A stretch of 64,000 bases of DNA from an uncultured delta proteobacterium (GCA_903892415.1 CAITIQ010000157.1:46788-110787); one strand, 5' to 3'. Positions 24,579 to 33,572 are shown, counted from the stretch's first letter. The notes: generated by a model from the sequence alone, not told the origin. Made by a program: numbers and translations.

Positions 24579-26800
24579 TCACGCCCCTTCGGATCAACTC
24601 CAAACCCGGTGGTCGGCATGTTGGTAACTGTGACGTTGAGAGTGCTCCCGAGCTTCGTGGAAAGCGCGTCGATCTTGGCGTTGGCTTCTGCGAGTGCGGC
24701 CTTCGCCTCTTCCTGCTTCGATGCGTTCGCCGTGTCCATGTTCTGCTTGTCCCACGACTCCCCGTAAGTTCCGGCGGTCGCACTCGAGAGAGCAGCACTG
24801 AGAAGATCCTCTTTGAACAGCCCCCCAACCGGCCCAAGAAGAACGTTTGTGTCAATGCCCCGGTACTTAGCGTCTGCGCCCGAGTCGATGATGGCCTGCG
24901 CCCTGCGCTTGGCCTCTTGAGCCTTCTCAAGCTTCTGTTGGTCGGTGAGCGTGGACTGTGCGCCCGCTTCCGATAGGAGGTTACCGATCCCGGCGAGCCC
25001 AGCGTTTGCGTTGCCCTCTGCTTCGCCCTTCTTGTCGAAAACAGCATCCATGATCGTGATGCCTGCGCCGGTGATGGCGATGGATGCCCCGAAGATTGCG
25101 AGCCCAGCGCCAAGGTTGCCCATGCCTGCGCCGGGCGCTCCTCCCGCAGTCGGTGTTTTGCCTGCGCCCAAGGCGTTCGTCAGAAGCGCCTCGAAGCCGG
25201 TCTTCACCACGGTCTCGATCCCGGCCTTTCCGATCGAGTAAGCGATGGCCGAAGCGATGGCCTTGCCCGGGTTCTCAGCGGCCCAAGCAACCATTGACGC
25301 AAAGCCCTCTGTGGCCTTCAGCACCACCGGCTCAAGCTTCTCAAACGCGGGGAGAAGGCGATCCCCCATTCGCTCGATAATGTCGTCAAACTTGGCGTTG
25401 AACTGCGCCGACTTTGAATCCTGGTTGCCCATCCGAGCTTGGAAGGAATCCTCGAGTTCCTTACCCTTCATCGTGATCTCACGGAAGCGATCAAACTCCT
25501 TCTTGACGGCGGTAAGGCCTGCAATGTCGGCGTCCTTCTCGCTTGCTCCGCCCTCGAGTGCGCTTGCGCGGTTTCGCCGGTAGATGTTCGCGGCCCCTTC
25601 GACGGCGCGCGCGCCCTGGACGTTCGCGAACATCTTCTTGAAGGCTACGGGGTCCGCCTTCGTCTTCGAGAGCGCCTTCAGGATGATCTGCTCGGGGTCA
25701 TTCATGATCCCGGTCTTCTTGTTGTAGACCTCGATGCCCTGCGCCTCGAACTGCTTCACTCGCGCGGGTGTTTTGAGCGTGTTCACGAAGGACGAAACGC
25801 TCGTCGCTGCCTGCGTGGCAGACGCGGATCCACCGGTCGCGCGCGACATCTGAGTCAGCGCGCCCATGAAAGCGATGTTCTTCTCCGGATCGCCGCCGAA
25901 AGCTGTAGACGCTGTGCCAATCTTGGCCGCTTGAGTCGAGAGGTGCTTCATCTCGACCGCTCCGATCTTGCCTTGACCGGCAAGCATGCGCATCACCGCA
26001 TCAACCTTGCCGGCCTTCTTGTCGGGCGCCATATCGCCAAGGGACGAGCTCACGTCACCAGCGGCGTCAGCCAGATCGGAGAGGTCCGATCCGGAAGCCT
26101 TGGCCAACTTGCCGAGCTTGGGCAGTAGGTCGAGACCGAGCTGCAACTCACCCGTTTTTCCAACGAAGGCGGCCAAACCTTCGGCGGCGCCAAGGCGATC
26201 CGTTCCGGTTGAGTCGGCCGCACTCTTGATTTGCTTCTCGACCTCTCGCGGATCGATTCGCTCCTTTCCGAGCGAGGGGATGTATCCCTGATTCGAGAGG
26301 TCGGTCGCTCGGCGCTGAAGCTCGATGTTGCGGCCCATGCTGTCCGTTGCGCTCAACTTGTAACCAGCGCTGTTTGCGAGTTTCTCAGCGCCTCGAACTG
26401 CCGTGGTAGCGCCCTGCTTTATGTTGGATACTGCGCGAGAGCCGAACTCCGAAGCAGCGCGTTTCGCAAGTGAGTCGCGCTCACGTGCTTCTCGCTCACC
26501 AACCGTCTTCAGTTGCGTCTGTACACGCTCTGCAGCTCGCACGCGGTCGCGGTCGGCGCGTTCCTGCATGCGTTGCTCGGACATCATCGAGCGGTAGCGG
26601 ATGCGCTCCAGGTACTGGGCGTTGCGCTCCTCGGCTGCGACGCGAGTGCGAAGCGAGCGCGTGGTTTGCTCGGTCGCTTGTCGTGCTGCTCCGCCTGCCT
26701 TTTGCTGCGTTCGAGCCACCGCTTCCTCGAAGGGACGCAGCACAGAACGCAACGAATCATCTGCGGCCGCGACGACGCGGATCCTGACTTCGTTGGCCAT
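24575..26800 (-). CDS. Phage tail tape measure protein
   Basis: 741 aa from the ATG at 26800, with AGAGG 8 bp upstream inside the end of terL. The N-terminal ~130 residues are charged coiled coil (RTQQKAGGAARQATEQ, EARERDSLAKRAA). The middle resembles the TIGR01760 tape-measure core (GLAAFVGKTGELQLGLDLLPKLGKLA, TQAATSVSSFVNTLK, GIMNDPEQIILKAL). It has Ala/Gly-rich hydrophobic helices near 560-640 and a coiled-coil C-terminus. Tape measure proteins set tail length; 741 residues would correspond to about 110 nm by the usual helix rule. It follows the terminase gene directly, with no head genes between. Confidence 0.85.
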   Translation of the reverse strand: MANEVRIRVVAAADDSLRSVLRPFEEAVARTQQKAGGAARQATEQTTRSLRTRVAAEERNAQYLERIRYRSMMSEQRMQERADRDRVRAAERVQTQLKTVGEREARERDSLAKRAASEFGSRAVSNIKQGATTAVRGAEKLANSAGYKLSATDSMGRNIELQRRATDLSNQGYIPSLGKERIDPREVEKQIKSAADSTGTDRLGAAEGLAAFVGKTGELQLGLDLLPKLGKLAKASGSDLSDLADAAGDVSSSLGDMAPDKKAGKVDAVMRMLAGQGKIGAVEMKHLSTQAAKIGTASTAFGGDPEKNIAFMGALTQMSRATGGSASATQAATSVSSFVNTLKTPARVKQFEAQGIEVYNKKTGIMNDPEQIILKALSKTKADPVAFKKMFANVQGARAVEGAANIYRRNRASALEGGASEKDADIAGLTAVKKEFDRFREITMKGKELEDSFQARMGNQDSKSAQFNAKFDDIIERMGDRLLPAFEKLEPVVLKATEGFASMVAWAAENPGKAIASAIAYSIGKAGIETVVKTGFEALLTNALGAGKTPTAGGAPGAGMGNLGAGLAIFGASIAITGAGITIMDAVFDKKGEAEGNANAGLAGIGNLLSEAGAQSTLTDQQKLEKAQEAKRRAQAIIDSGADAKYRGIDTNVLLGPVGGLFKEDLLSAALSSATAGTYGESWDKQNMDTANASKQEEAKAALAEANAKIDALSTKLGSTLNVTVTNMPTTGFGVDPKGRE

Positions 26801-26801
26801 G

Positions 26802-28289
26802 TTAGAAACCTCTTTCCCCGCCGTAGCGGTAGCCGCTTTCGGCGTCTTGGTAATGGTCGTTCTCGTGGCTCCAACAGAAGCCAGAAGTTGCGTTTTCAGC
26901 GGCCCACGTTCCGAGCACGAGTGCCGAAACAAGATCGCCGTGTCCCGTGCCCTTGCGACGCGGCGAAGTGATTTGATACCCACCGCCCGGCATCGGCTTG
27001 GACCGCACCGCGCGAAGTTGAGCAATCAAGCGCGGGTTGTTCGGCAGGGCGTACCGACATTCATTGAGCAGCGATCGGAGGAAGGAGTACGTGAGCCACT
27101 TCCCCTCCCGTCCCTCCGGTGCGTTGTCGATCGTGATGCCTTCAAGGTCGGCCCATTCGCGTGCGGGCTCTTTTGCGTGATTATCGGCGGTGAATTCGTC
27201 GAGGTCGTGACGGCGAAGCACAGAAGCGAAACCCTTCACCACCAGCGACAGCTTCAGCGGCGCACCCTTCTCCGGCTTCTTCTCGTCGGTCTCGATGAGT
27301 CCGAAGTTGGCGGCCGAATCCTTCGCGACGATGGCAAGCGCCGAGCTGTCACGCACAAGCGCCAAGTCGGCCCCGGCTCCTTTGGTGAGGTCGTCGCCCT
27401 CGAGTGGGGCCTTCGTGAGTGCTAGCGCGATCGCTTCGGCATCAAAGAAGAGAGAGGAACCGCCGGCGATGAACTGCGCATCGAGCTCGCGCGCGGCATT
27501 GTCGGGGTCTTCTTCCCGCTCAAGCGCGACCATCGCGGCGATCTCGGGATCGTTGTCGCGCATCACGAGCGTGGATGCTTGAGCGACGATCGCCGTGAAA
27601 GGTCTCGCGTGGTTCTTCGCGAAAAGGTCGTAAAACAAGCCTTCTTCGCTCCATGGAGTGGACGCGAGGAGAATCACACCACCGCGAAGCAAGCGCGGGC
27701 GAGCAGCCTTCACGATCTCGCGATCGTTCACCACGTAGCTGTCGCCGTAGAAGAGCGCGGCCTCATCGAGGATCACGCAAATCAGGCTCCTGCCTCTGAT
27801 GCTCTTGCCCCCGCGCGTCGCCGCTTTCACTTCGAGACGCACTTCGCGACCGTCCGGCCGTCGCAGAGTGATCACGCCTTTGGTCGGCTCGCCGATCACA
27901 CACGCTCGAAGCTCCTCGTTTTCCTCGAGTCGAGCGATGGCACGTTCGAGCGTGATCGCCGCCGTGTCGGTGTCAGGTGCGATCACGAACGCGCGCGGAA
28001 TGTCGCCCGGTCCGCACTTCGAGAGGTCAACGGTCAAGGCCTTGTAGATCGCGATTCCTGCGCAGATTTCAGTCTTTCCTGATGAGCGTCCGAGCGCTGC
28101 GACCACCGTCCGCCGTGCGACTTCGGGCACGTTCGAGACGTCTCCGAACATCTGCTCGGCGGCCTCTCGCTCTGCATCGGTGAGGTCTTCAAAGGTGCAA
28201 CCATCGATGGCCACACGCACGAAGGCCGATTGGCCGTTCGTCAACGTGAGGCCGTAGACGTCGCGAAGGAAGGCGGCGCACGTGCTCAT
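26802..28289 (-). CDS. terL: Phage terminase large subunit
   Basis: 495 aa. The ATPase Walker A is GRSSGKTE (67-74), Walker B is CVILDEAALF with Asp175/Glu176, and coupling motif LLASTPWSEEG follows. The nuclease half has ADLALVRDSSALAIV, TADNHAKEP and GHGDLVSALVLGTWAAE, supplying the acidic metal ligands of the RNase H-like fold. It packages DNA into a procapsid through a portal, yet no portal or capsid gene is present in the element. It begins at an ATGA overlap with the preceding gene and its stop is 1 bp from the tape measure start. Catalytic residues look intact. Confidence 0.9.
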   Translation of the reverse strand: MSTCAAFLRDVYGLTLTNGQSAFVRVAIDGCTFEDLTDAEREAAEQMFGDVSNVPEVARRTVVAALGRSSGKTEICAGIAIYKALTVDLSKCGPGDIPRAFVIAPDTDTAAITLERAIARLEENEELRACVIGEPTKGVITLRRPDGREVRLEVKAATRGGKSIRGRSLICVILDEAALFYGDSYVVNDREIVKAARPRLLRGGVILLASTPWSEEGLFYDLFAKNHARPFTAIVAQASTLVMRDNDPEIAAMVALEREEDPDNAARELDAQFIAGGSSLFFDAEAIALALTKAPLEGDDLTKGAGADLALVRDSSALAIVAKDSAANFGLIETDEKKPEKGAPLKLSLVVKGFASVLRRHDLDEFTADNHAKEPAREWADLEGITIDNAPEGREGKWLTYSFLRSLLNECRYALPNNPRLIAQLRAVRSKPMPGGGYQITSPRRKGTGHGDLVSALVLGTWAAENATSGFCWSHENDHYQDAESGYRYGGERGF

Positions 28290-28852
28290 CGCTTCGGCTC
28301 ACCCGCAAGCATCGCCGCAAGGCGGCCCGGCTTCTTCGGGCGCGCTGCAGCTTCACGGCTCGCGAGCTCATGGGCAGCCAACAAATTCTGCCTCGAGTCG
28401 TTCATGAGCGAGGACGCTTGGCCTAACATCTTCGCGTCTCCCTTGGCTGCTCCTTCGTCTGCCAGCCAACGGCTCGCGGCCATCTGAAGCGCCGCGGAAC
28501 TGATCACGCTCGCGGGCCCGGGCCCAACCTCCCCACCCGCAACCGTGGCGGACAAGGTGGCCATGTGGTCGTCGCGCCACTCCCGCGCGAGTCGAGCGTA
28601 GGGGGCATAGGGATGGTCCTCTGCGAGCTCCGCCAGACCCAAGAGCCGGGCGAGTTGCTTCGAGAGTCCGGCGGCCTTTCCACCCGCCCGGGCAAGCTCC
28701 GTCGTCCCGTGGCCGGGCTGAAACTTGCCCGAACTGTCCCGGGGGACCGCCGGGCGGGTAGGAGCGGGAACCCCAGCGCGTAGCTCATCGGGCGGCAAGA
28801 CCTCGATTCGAGGGACGCCCGCCCCGGTGCCGTGACCCTTGCGGAGCGTCAT
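28286..28852 (-). CDS. Possible terminase small subunit
   Basis: 188 aa from the ATG at 28852. It starts basic and Pro-rich (RKGHGTGAGVPRIEVLPP), contains DSSGKFQPGHGTT then LARAGGKAAGLSKQLARLLGL, and a helical C-terminal half ending AAARPKKPGRLAAMLAG. Position directly before terL with a 4-bp overlap is the main argument for a terminase small subunit or other DNA-recognition partner. The sequence alone does not identify it. Confidence 0.5.
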   Translation of the reverse strand: MTLRKGHGTGAGVPRIEVLPPDELRAGVPAPTRPAVPRDSSGKFQPGHGTTELARAGGKAAGLSKQLARLLGLAELAEDHPYAPYARLAREWRDDHMATLSATVAGGEVGPGPASVISSAALQMAASRWLADEGAAKGDAKMLGQASSLMNDSRQNLLAAHELASREAAARPKKPGRLAAMLAGEPKR

Positions 28853-29145
28853 GCGAACACCTGCGAATTCAAGAGACCGTGCCGAAGCGCCCACACGTGC
28901 GAGTCGTGGGCCGCTTTGATGAGCCGATCGACCTTCTCGAGGTGCTGGTTGATGTCGGCCTGGGCGAGCCCCATGTGGGCCGCGGTCCAAGTTTGAGCCA
29001 CGAAGCCGCCCGCCAAGAACCAGGCGGCTTCTGTTTCGGCGGCCTTGCTTCTCGCCTGTTCGGTGGTCAAGTGCACGTTCCCGTGAGGGTTCTGGGCGCA
29101 GATGTGACGGCCATCATCCCCTCCGAGCGGTGACCGGCTGATCAA
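28849..29145 (-). CDS. Hypothetical helical protein of the element
   Basis: Up to 98 aa from a TTG, or about 75 aa from the GTG at VHLTTEQARSKAAET. The body is helical with two His/Trp patches (AAWFLAGGFVAQTWTAAHMG, AAHDSHVWALRHG). It overlaps the next gene by 4 bp. Unknown function; the exact start is undecided. Confidence 0.5.
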   Translation of the reverse strand: MISRSPLGGDDGRHICAQNPHGNVHLTTEQARSKAAETEAAWFLAGGFVAQTWTAAHMGLAQADINQHLEKVDRLIKAAHDSHVWALRHGLLNSQVFA

Positions 29146-29347
29146 GGCGCAGGGTCGGCAGGGCTTCGACCCACGGGCCTTGGGGTGTCGCCCCTCCCCG
29201 CGGGTGTAGCTTGGGATCTGCCGCCTTCTTGGGGTCTTCTGGCTTCAGCAAGCCGGCATAAATCAGGGCGTCGCGGGTGTGCTGGCAGAGGGGGCAAGCG
29301 GGGGCGGGCGGGAGCTCAAGCTCAGCGGGGGAACGGGGGGCGCTCAC
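29114..29347 (-). CDS. Hypothetical small protein with CPLC motif
   Basis: 77 aa, Pro-rich at both ends, with CPLCQHTRDALIYAGLL near residues 18-34. One Cys pair plus a His could be half of a zinc site. It overlaps its upstream neighbour by 4 bp (ATGA) and so is probably translated. No family recognised. Confidence 0.5.
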   Translation of the reverse strand: MSAPRSPAELELPPAPACPLCQHTRDALIYAGLLKPEDPKKAADPKLHPRGGATPQGPWVEALPTLRLDQPVTARRG

Positions 29348-30066
29348 AGGCCACCCCCTCGCCCGACGCGGTCATCTTGAGGTTGCGGGCGAACGCCGAT
29401 CCGCTGCAGCTCGGCGGCCTCGCGTGAGGCCTGCTCGTGGGCCGCGAAGGCCTCCCGAGACTCGTTCAGCCCCTCAAAGTTCGAGGCTTGCGGCTGCTCA
29501 TGGAGCGGAAGGTGGTTTTTGCACAAGAGATCCACCACCAGGCGCTCCACCTCACCGAAGGAACCGCGCTGGTAGGGCGTGCTGGGCTCGTGACGGCTCT
29601 TGGGGAGCACTTCGAGGCCGACGTGGCCGAAGTTCGACCAATCAAGGAACCGCTCCCTGCCGAGCTCCCGGTGTATCTCGTCGCGGCGATTGGCTAGCGC
29701 CTGGGCTGCGTGGTGCTCCGAGTGGAACTGAAGTAGGGCATCGATGAGCAGGTCTCGCGCCTTGGCTGCGTTCGTGGCCATGAGCTTCTGAGCTGCGGTG
29801 CGACCCTCACGGGAGAGTTGCTTCTGAATGGGTCCAAGCTCCGCTTCCAGCTCTTTGCGGCGGGCTTCCTTGGCTTCGACTGCAGCGGCTGACTCAGCGG
29901 TGAGGGCCCGCTCGTGTAGGATCTCAGCGAGGCCCGCGGCTTCCTTTGCCCTGCGCCAAGCGGCCAGCTCGGTGGCGTTGGGTGTCTCGGGTAGCGATGA
30001 CTCGAGGGCGAAGAGCTTCTCCCGAGCTTGGGTGAGGCCTTCTTTGGTTTGGTCGGTGGTGCTCAC
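29344..30066 (-). CDS. Hypothetical coiled-coil protein of the element
   Basis: 240 aa. Residues about 10-150 are strongly helical and charged (LTQAREKLFALESSLPE, AAAVEAKEARRKELEAELGP, ANRRDEIHRELGRER), ending in a Gly/Arg tail. Scaffold or assembly roles are conceivable in a packaging element, but nothing specific supports that. It overlaps its neighbours by 4 bp on both sides. Confidence 0.55.
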   Translation of the reverse strand: MSTTDQTKEGLTQAREKLFALESSLPETPNATELAAWRRAKEAAGLAEILHERALTAESAAAVEAKEARRKELEAELGPIQKQLSREGRTAAQKLMATNAAKARDLLIDALLQFHSEHHAAQALANRRDEIHRELGRERFLDWSNFGHVGLEVLPKSRHEPSTPYQRGSFGEVERLVVDLLCKNHLPLHEQPQASNFEGLNESREAFAAHEQASREAAELQRIGVRPQPQDDRVGRGGGL

Positions 30067-30770
30067 TGGCGGCCTTTCAGGCGTGCGTCTGCGGCCTGTA
30101 GGGGGTTCTGGTTGGGCTTGGCGGGCTTGATGTCGCGCACAGCTTCAGCGGCTGCGGTAGCCTTGCTGTGGGCCTCACGTAGGGGGTTCGCGTCGCGTGC
30201 GGCCGCGGGTGACGTGGGCTCGATGGCCACCTGCTCCACAAGTTCGAGTCTTTCCCCGTTCTGCCGAATGAATGAGTCATCCTGCGAGCTCGCGGGGGCG
30301 CACTGGTACACGCGGCCCGCGTGGTGGAACCGGGAGCGGCCACTCTGAAGCATGCGGGCGAGTCCCCGGGGCATTCCCTTGGTTAGTTCGGTCATTTCTT
30401 CGGGTGAAACGGTGAGGGTCAGGTGATGCCTTTCGGTTGAAGGAGTTTGCCGCACCACACGGCAAAGCTCGGAATCATTGGTGATTCTGATGTAACCGCG
30501 GGAGCCGCGGTCACACGGGAAGCCCTTGCGGGGGTACAGCCGCCCTCGATGCCGTGAGGCACCGAACCAACCTGCCAGCTGGGGCCCGCGGTCCCTTTGG
30601 CCGCGTGTTCTGGGCTGTCGCACTCTTTCGCGCTCGGAAGGGTTGGGGGCCCACTCCGAGCACGGCCAGCTCTTGCGAGGAGCTAGCGCCACACAGCAAT
30701 TCGCGGCTGAAAACCAGTCTGTGCCTTCGAACGTGCCTGCTCTCGCTTGATAGGCAGGTTTCCTGCGCAA
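30063..30770 (-). CDS. Hypothetical protein, start uncertain
   Basis: The longest frame is 235 aa, but the first ~100 residues are Arg/Pro/Cys-rich and an alternative 99-aa frame (30511-30810, GTGA-coupled to the gene before) covers the same DNA. The C-terminal part (HLTLTVSPEEMTELTKGMPRGLARML, then FIRQNGERLELVEQVA) looks like genuine protein. A GTG near 30455 or the ATG at MTELTKG may be the true start. Unknown function. Confidence 0.4.
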   Translation of the reverse strand: MRRKPAYQARAGTFEGTDWFSAANCCVALAPRKSWPCSEWAPNPSERERVRQPRTRGQRDRGPQLAGWFGASRHRGRLYPRKGFPCDRGSRGYIRITNDSELCRVVRQTPSTERHHLTLTVSPEEMTELTKGMPRGLARMLQSGRSRFHHAGRVYQCAPASSQDDSFIRQNGERLELVEQVAIEPTSPAAARDANPLREAHSKATAAAEAVRDIKPAKPNQNPLQAADARLKGRQ

Positions 30771-30806
30771 AAGAGGCCATCCCTCGGACTGCCAATCCGC
30801 AACAAC

Positions 30807-31172
30807 TCACCGGCGACCCCCCACAACGAGGAGCCCCAGCTCGGAATCAAGGGTGCCTTCGTCGTTGGCCGGGGTTGCTGTCGTCGCGGTACCCGAGCGA
30901 CCACGAAGCCACGTCTCGAAGGTCGAAAGCCTCACAATGCGGAGCTTTCCCGTGGCTAAGACCTCACCACCGGCCTGATTGAAGTCCCTAACAAGCTCCA
31001 AAAAAGCACGTCGGGGGATGCCGAGAAGACGCTCGGAAGTGCGCTGAGATACACGCGTTTCCGGGTTTTCCACTGATATCGCTTTGGCCAAATCCTCCAA
31101 AGCCTCCAACTCCGCCTTCCTCACCTCCGCCAAACGAGTCAGGGCGGCCCCAACGCTCAACCTTGAAGACAT
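30807..31172 (-). CDS. Small helix-turn-helix DNA-binding-like protein
   Basis: 121 aa. The segment SQRTSERLLGIPRRAFLELV followed by GEVLATGKLRIVRLSTFETWL reads like a winged-helix excisionase-type domain, with helix-turn-helix, wing and final helix. An N-terminal helix (EVRKAELEALEDLAKAI) precedes it. It could regulate the operon or act in excision. It overlaps the upstream small gene by 16 bp. Confidence 0.55.
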   Translation of the reverse strand: MSSRLSVGAALTRLAEVRKAELEALEDLAKAISVENPETRVSQRTSERLLGIPRRAFLELVRDFNQAGGEVLATGKLRIVRLSTFETWLRGRSGTATTATPANDEGTLDSELGLLVVGGRR

Positions 31173-31357
31173 GGTTCAACCCCTTCCTGCTCGGCGTTTG
31201 CGAGCGGACACACACACCGGCCAAGCGCGGCCAGCTCCCATGGTGCGCAAAGACAAGCCCGCTGCCTGCGCCCCGCTTCGGCCTCGATTTCGTCCCGAGT
31301 AAGAAACACGTCTGCCGGCGTGAGCGACGCGTCGTTGCGGTACCGGGGCGACATCAT
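31157..31357 (-). CDS. Hypothetical 66-aa Cys-rich protein
   Basis: It starts at an ATGATG that overlaps the DnaB stop codon. The product contains DVFLTRDEIEAEAG and two CxC pairs (CLCAPWELAALGRCVCP) compatible with zinc binding. Coupling to dnaB suggests it is translated. No family recognised. Confidence 0.45.
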   Translation of the reverse strand: MMSPRYRNDASLTPADVFLTRDEIEAEAGRRQRACLCAPWELAALGRCVCPLANAEQEGVEPCLQG

Positions 31358-32730
31358 CGGACCCCCCGATCACCAAGCGCGAAGCGTGTGTGCGAAGGGT
31401 AGAACCACAACAACAGATGGCCCGCGCTCCCCGCTCGCTGCTTATCAACGATGAGTTCAACCTGCTCACCAGCGGCTTCCTCACGACCACCAAGACCGCG
31501 AGAGGAACGTTCCAACGCACTCGGATTGTTGAGCAACCACACGTTGTCCGCATGCATGCCCACCGCCTTCGACTCCCGAAGATCGCTCATCCGCGGCCGT
31601 CGCTCGCCCTTCTCCGCGTCGTGGTTGAGCTGGGCCAGTGCCATCACATGAACGCTCTCGCGGTTCGCCAGAACCTTCAGCTCGCGTGCCACGTGTGAAA
31701 CTTGCTGCTCGCGGTTCGCGTCGCGGCCAGCCGTACGACCAGACACGAGCTGCAGGTAATCCACGACCACCAGCGCAAGCTTCAGACCAGCCTTGGTTGC
31801 TCTCGCCTTGGCCCTGCGCACAGCTGAAGAGATCGTGAGCGGGGAAGCGTCGGGGCGGTCATCGATCCAAAGCGGAGAGCCACCGAGCCCGCTTCCAGCT
31901 GCGGTCATGCGTTGCCAGTCTTCGTATGTGAGCCGTCGAGGGTCCGCCAACTTGGAACCGTCGACTCCCCCACACTGCGCCATGAGTCGGCGCGTGAGTT
32001 GGTTGCGCGGCATTTCGAGAGAGACGAAGAGAACCCCGTCACCTGCCTTCGCAGCACTGGCGGAGATCTGCAGCGCGAGAGACGTCTTACCGATGCCAGG
32101 CCCGGCGGCGAGCACGGTGAGCTGAGCCTCCCGCAACGGACAGACACGATCGAGAGCGTCGAGGCCCGTACGGATGCAGGCAACCTCACGCGTGCCTTCT
32201 GCGAGTTCGCCGATCTCGGTGATGGTCGCGTGGATGGCCTCCGCCACACTCACGAGAGATTCAGTTTTCGATCCAGCTTCGGCAAGCCCAGCGAAGGTTG
32301 CGGCCGCACTCTCGAGGAACGCTTCCGCGTCTTGGGCGCCGTAGCCTTCAGCGGCCAAGCGGTGAGCCTCATCGATGGCCCTTCTCAGTCGGGCCTTCTG
32401 AATCACGGTGGTCGCGTAGGCTTCAACGTTGCGAACAGCTGGGGTTTCGTCCACCAACTTCGCGAGGTATTCGGGCCCGCCGACAGCCTTGATTTCACCG
32501 CGAGCCCGCAGCCTTGACGCCACCTGTACCAGGTCAACGGGTTGGCCGGCTTGTGCGAGCTCCACAACGGCGGACCAGATCCGAGCGTGGTCTCGGTTGT
32601 AGAAGTGCGAGGACTCGAGGCCCGTGCAGATGATGGCGTCGACAGCTTCTTGCTTCAGCATCGCAGCCGCGAGCACAGCGCCTTCCGCGTCGAGGTCGTT
32701 CGGGGGCACAGCCCCAGCGACTGAGTTCAT
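31354..32730 (-). CDS. Replicative DNA helicase, DnaB family
   Basis: 458 aa. The N-terminal DnaB domain (PPNDLDAEGAVLAAAML, HARIWSAVVELAQAGQPVD) is joined by a linker to the RecA-like motor: Walker A AGPGIGKTS (209-217), Walker B VVVDYLQLVSG, and the Arg-finger region DKQRAGSAG. It unwinds DNA ahead of the fork. It directly follows the initiator gene with a 4-bp overlap, like initiator-helicase pairs in phages. The element therefore appears to drive its own replication rather than rely on host DnaB. Confidence 0.93.
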   Translation of the reverse strand: MNSVAGAVPPNDLDAEGAVLAAAMLKQEAVDAIICTGLESSHFYNRDHARIWSAVVELAQAGQPVDLVQVASRLRARGEIKAVGGPEYLAKLVDETPAVRNVEAYATTVIQKARLRRAIDEAHRLAAEGYGAQDAEAFLESAAATFAGLAEAGSKTESLVSVAEAIHATITEIGELAEGTREVACIRTGLDALDRVCPLREAQLTVLAAGPGIGKTSLALQISASAAKAGDGVLFVSLEMPRNQLTRRLMAQCGGVDGSKLADPRRLTYEDWQRMTAAGSGLGGSPLWIDDRPDASPLTISSAVRRAKARATKAGLKLALVVVDYLQLVSGRTAGRDANREQQVSHVARELKVLANRESVHVMALAQLNHDAEKGERRPRMSDLRESKAVGMHADNVWLLNNPSALERSSRGLGGREEAAGEQVELIVDKQRAGSAGHLLLWFYPSHTRFALGDRGVR

Positions 32731-33572
32731 GACGCCGCCTTTCCGAAGAGCGGTTCATGTTCGATCGGCGGCGCGACCGGGCGCGGCTTGGATGCTGCCG
32801 CCTGACTGGCGGTACCAACAAAGCCAAAGGGGCTGTATTTGTTCGGCCACTTAGCGATGTCTTCAATGCACGGCTTCCGATTGTCTTTGCTCGAGCGGTC
32901 AAGAACCGCCTTCATCCGGTCAGCGTCGCCGGCGCAAGTAGCGAGCAGCCTGTTGATCGCTTGCCCAATTAGTCCAAACTGGATGCCATCAGTCAGTGGC
33001 CGTTCGCCATAGCGCTGCGCAGCAAGGTCCAACCAAAACTTGCAAAGCTCTTGGAACTGCGGATGCGGGGGCGGCTTGTTCGGGTCCCGTTGGCGCTTGC
33101 GGCTCTTGGTCGGCTTGCTGCTCGCTCGGGGGGTCTCCCCCTCGGAGAGGTTGAGAGGATCTCTGAGAGGATCGGGTTCCTGTTGGATACCCCTGGGGAC
33201 CTGTTGGATAGGGCCTACCTGTTGGGTAGGTGGTACCTGTTGGATAGTAGGCAGGGGTATCTGTTGGGTAGGGGATTCCTGTTGGATAGGACCTGGGCCA
33301 GTGGGAAGGTTGAGGCGGTAACGAGTCGAGCGGGTGGGAGTAGCTGGCTCCGCTTCGGTGACGATGCCGCACGCAATCAACGCACGGATCGATCGCCGTG
33401 CCTGCTGGATCGATTGGCCCGACAGCTCCCCGATCGTCGGGAGTGACGGCCACGCGAGACCATCGTCCCCCACGTGCTCGGCCAGCACCATGAGCACGGC
33501 CAGCTCATAGGCCGATAGATGCTTGAGCATCTTTGCCCGCATGGCGCGGGAGACGGCGATCACAGCACTCAC
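32727..33572 (-). CDS. Replication initiator with embedded iterons (lambda O-like organisation)
   Basis: 281 aa from the GTG at 33572, which overlaps the previous stop (GTGA). Residues about 10-85 form a winged helix (LSAYELAVLMVLAEHVGDDG, PTIGELSGQSIQQARRSIRALI). A Pro/Gln linker carries six IQQ or TQQ units. The C-terminal domain (FQELCKFWLDLAAQRYG, AINRLLATCAGDADRMKAVL) resembles replisome-organiser or helicase-loading domains. The Gln repeats are the translation of six DNA iterons at 33179-33288. Initiation from an origin inside its own gene is inferred by analogy with lambda O. Confidence 0.75.
   Translation of the reverse strand: MSAVIAVSRAMRAKMLKHLSAYELAVLMVLAEHVGDDGLAWPSLPTIGELSGQSIQQARRSIRALIACGIVTEAEPATPTRSTRYRLNLPTGPGPIQQESPTQQIPLPTIQQVPPTQQVGPIQQVPRGIQQEPDPLRDPLNLSEGETPRASSKPTKSRKRQRDPNKPPPHPQFQELCKFWLDLAAQRYGERPLTDGIQFGLIGQAINRLLATCAGDADRMKAVLDRSSKDNRKPCIEDIAKWPNKYSPFGFVGTASQAAASKPRPVAPPIEHEPLFGKAAS
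33179..33288. repeat. Six iterons, probable replication origin
   Basis: The 11-bp sequence CCTGTTGG(A/G)TA occurs at 33179, 33200, 33218, 33236, 33260 and 33278 (the fifth copy starts TCTG). Spacings are 21, 18, 18, 24 and 18 bp, all multiples of three, so the repeats stay in frame in the initiator gene. Direct repeats in a replication gene next to dnaB are the hallmark of an iteron origin. Confidence 0.78.

Noticed and set aside
25439..26128. 229-aa plus-strand ORF in the element
   Set aside because: Antisense to the tape measure gene; Leu/Arg/Val composition typical of a shadow.
26801..26802. TerL-tape measure junction as a simple deletion scar
   Set aside because: Both genes have natural ends and a ribosome site is in place, so a scar is not needed to explain it, although a precise ancient deletion cannot be excluded.
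33179..33288. Regular repeats that might be a CRISPR array
   Set aside because: Repeats are only 11 bp, spacers 7-13 bp, all in frame with a coding region. They fit iterons, not CRISPR.
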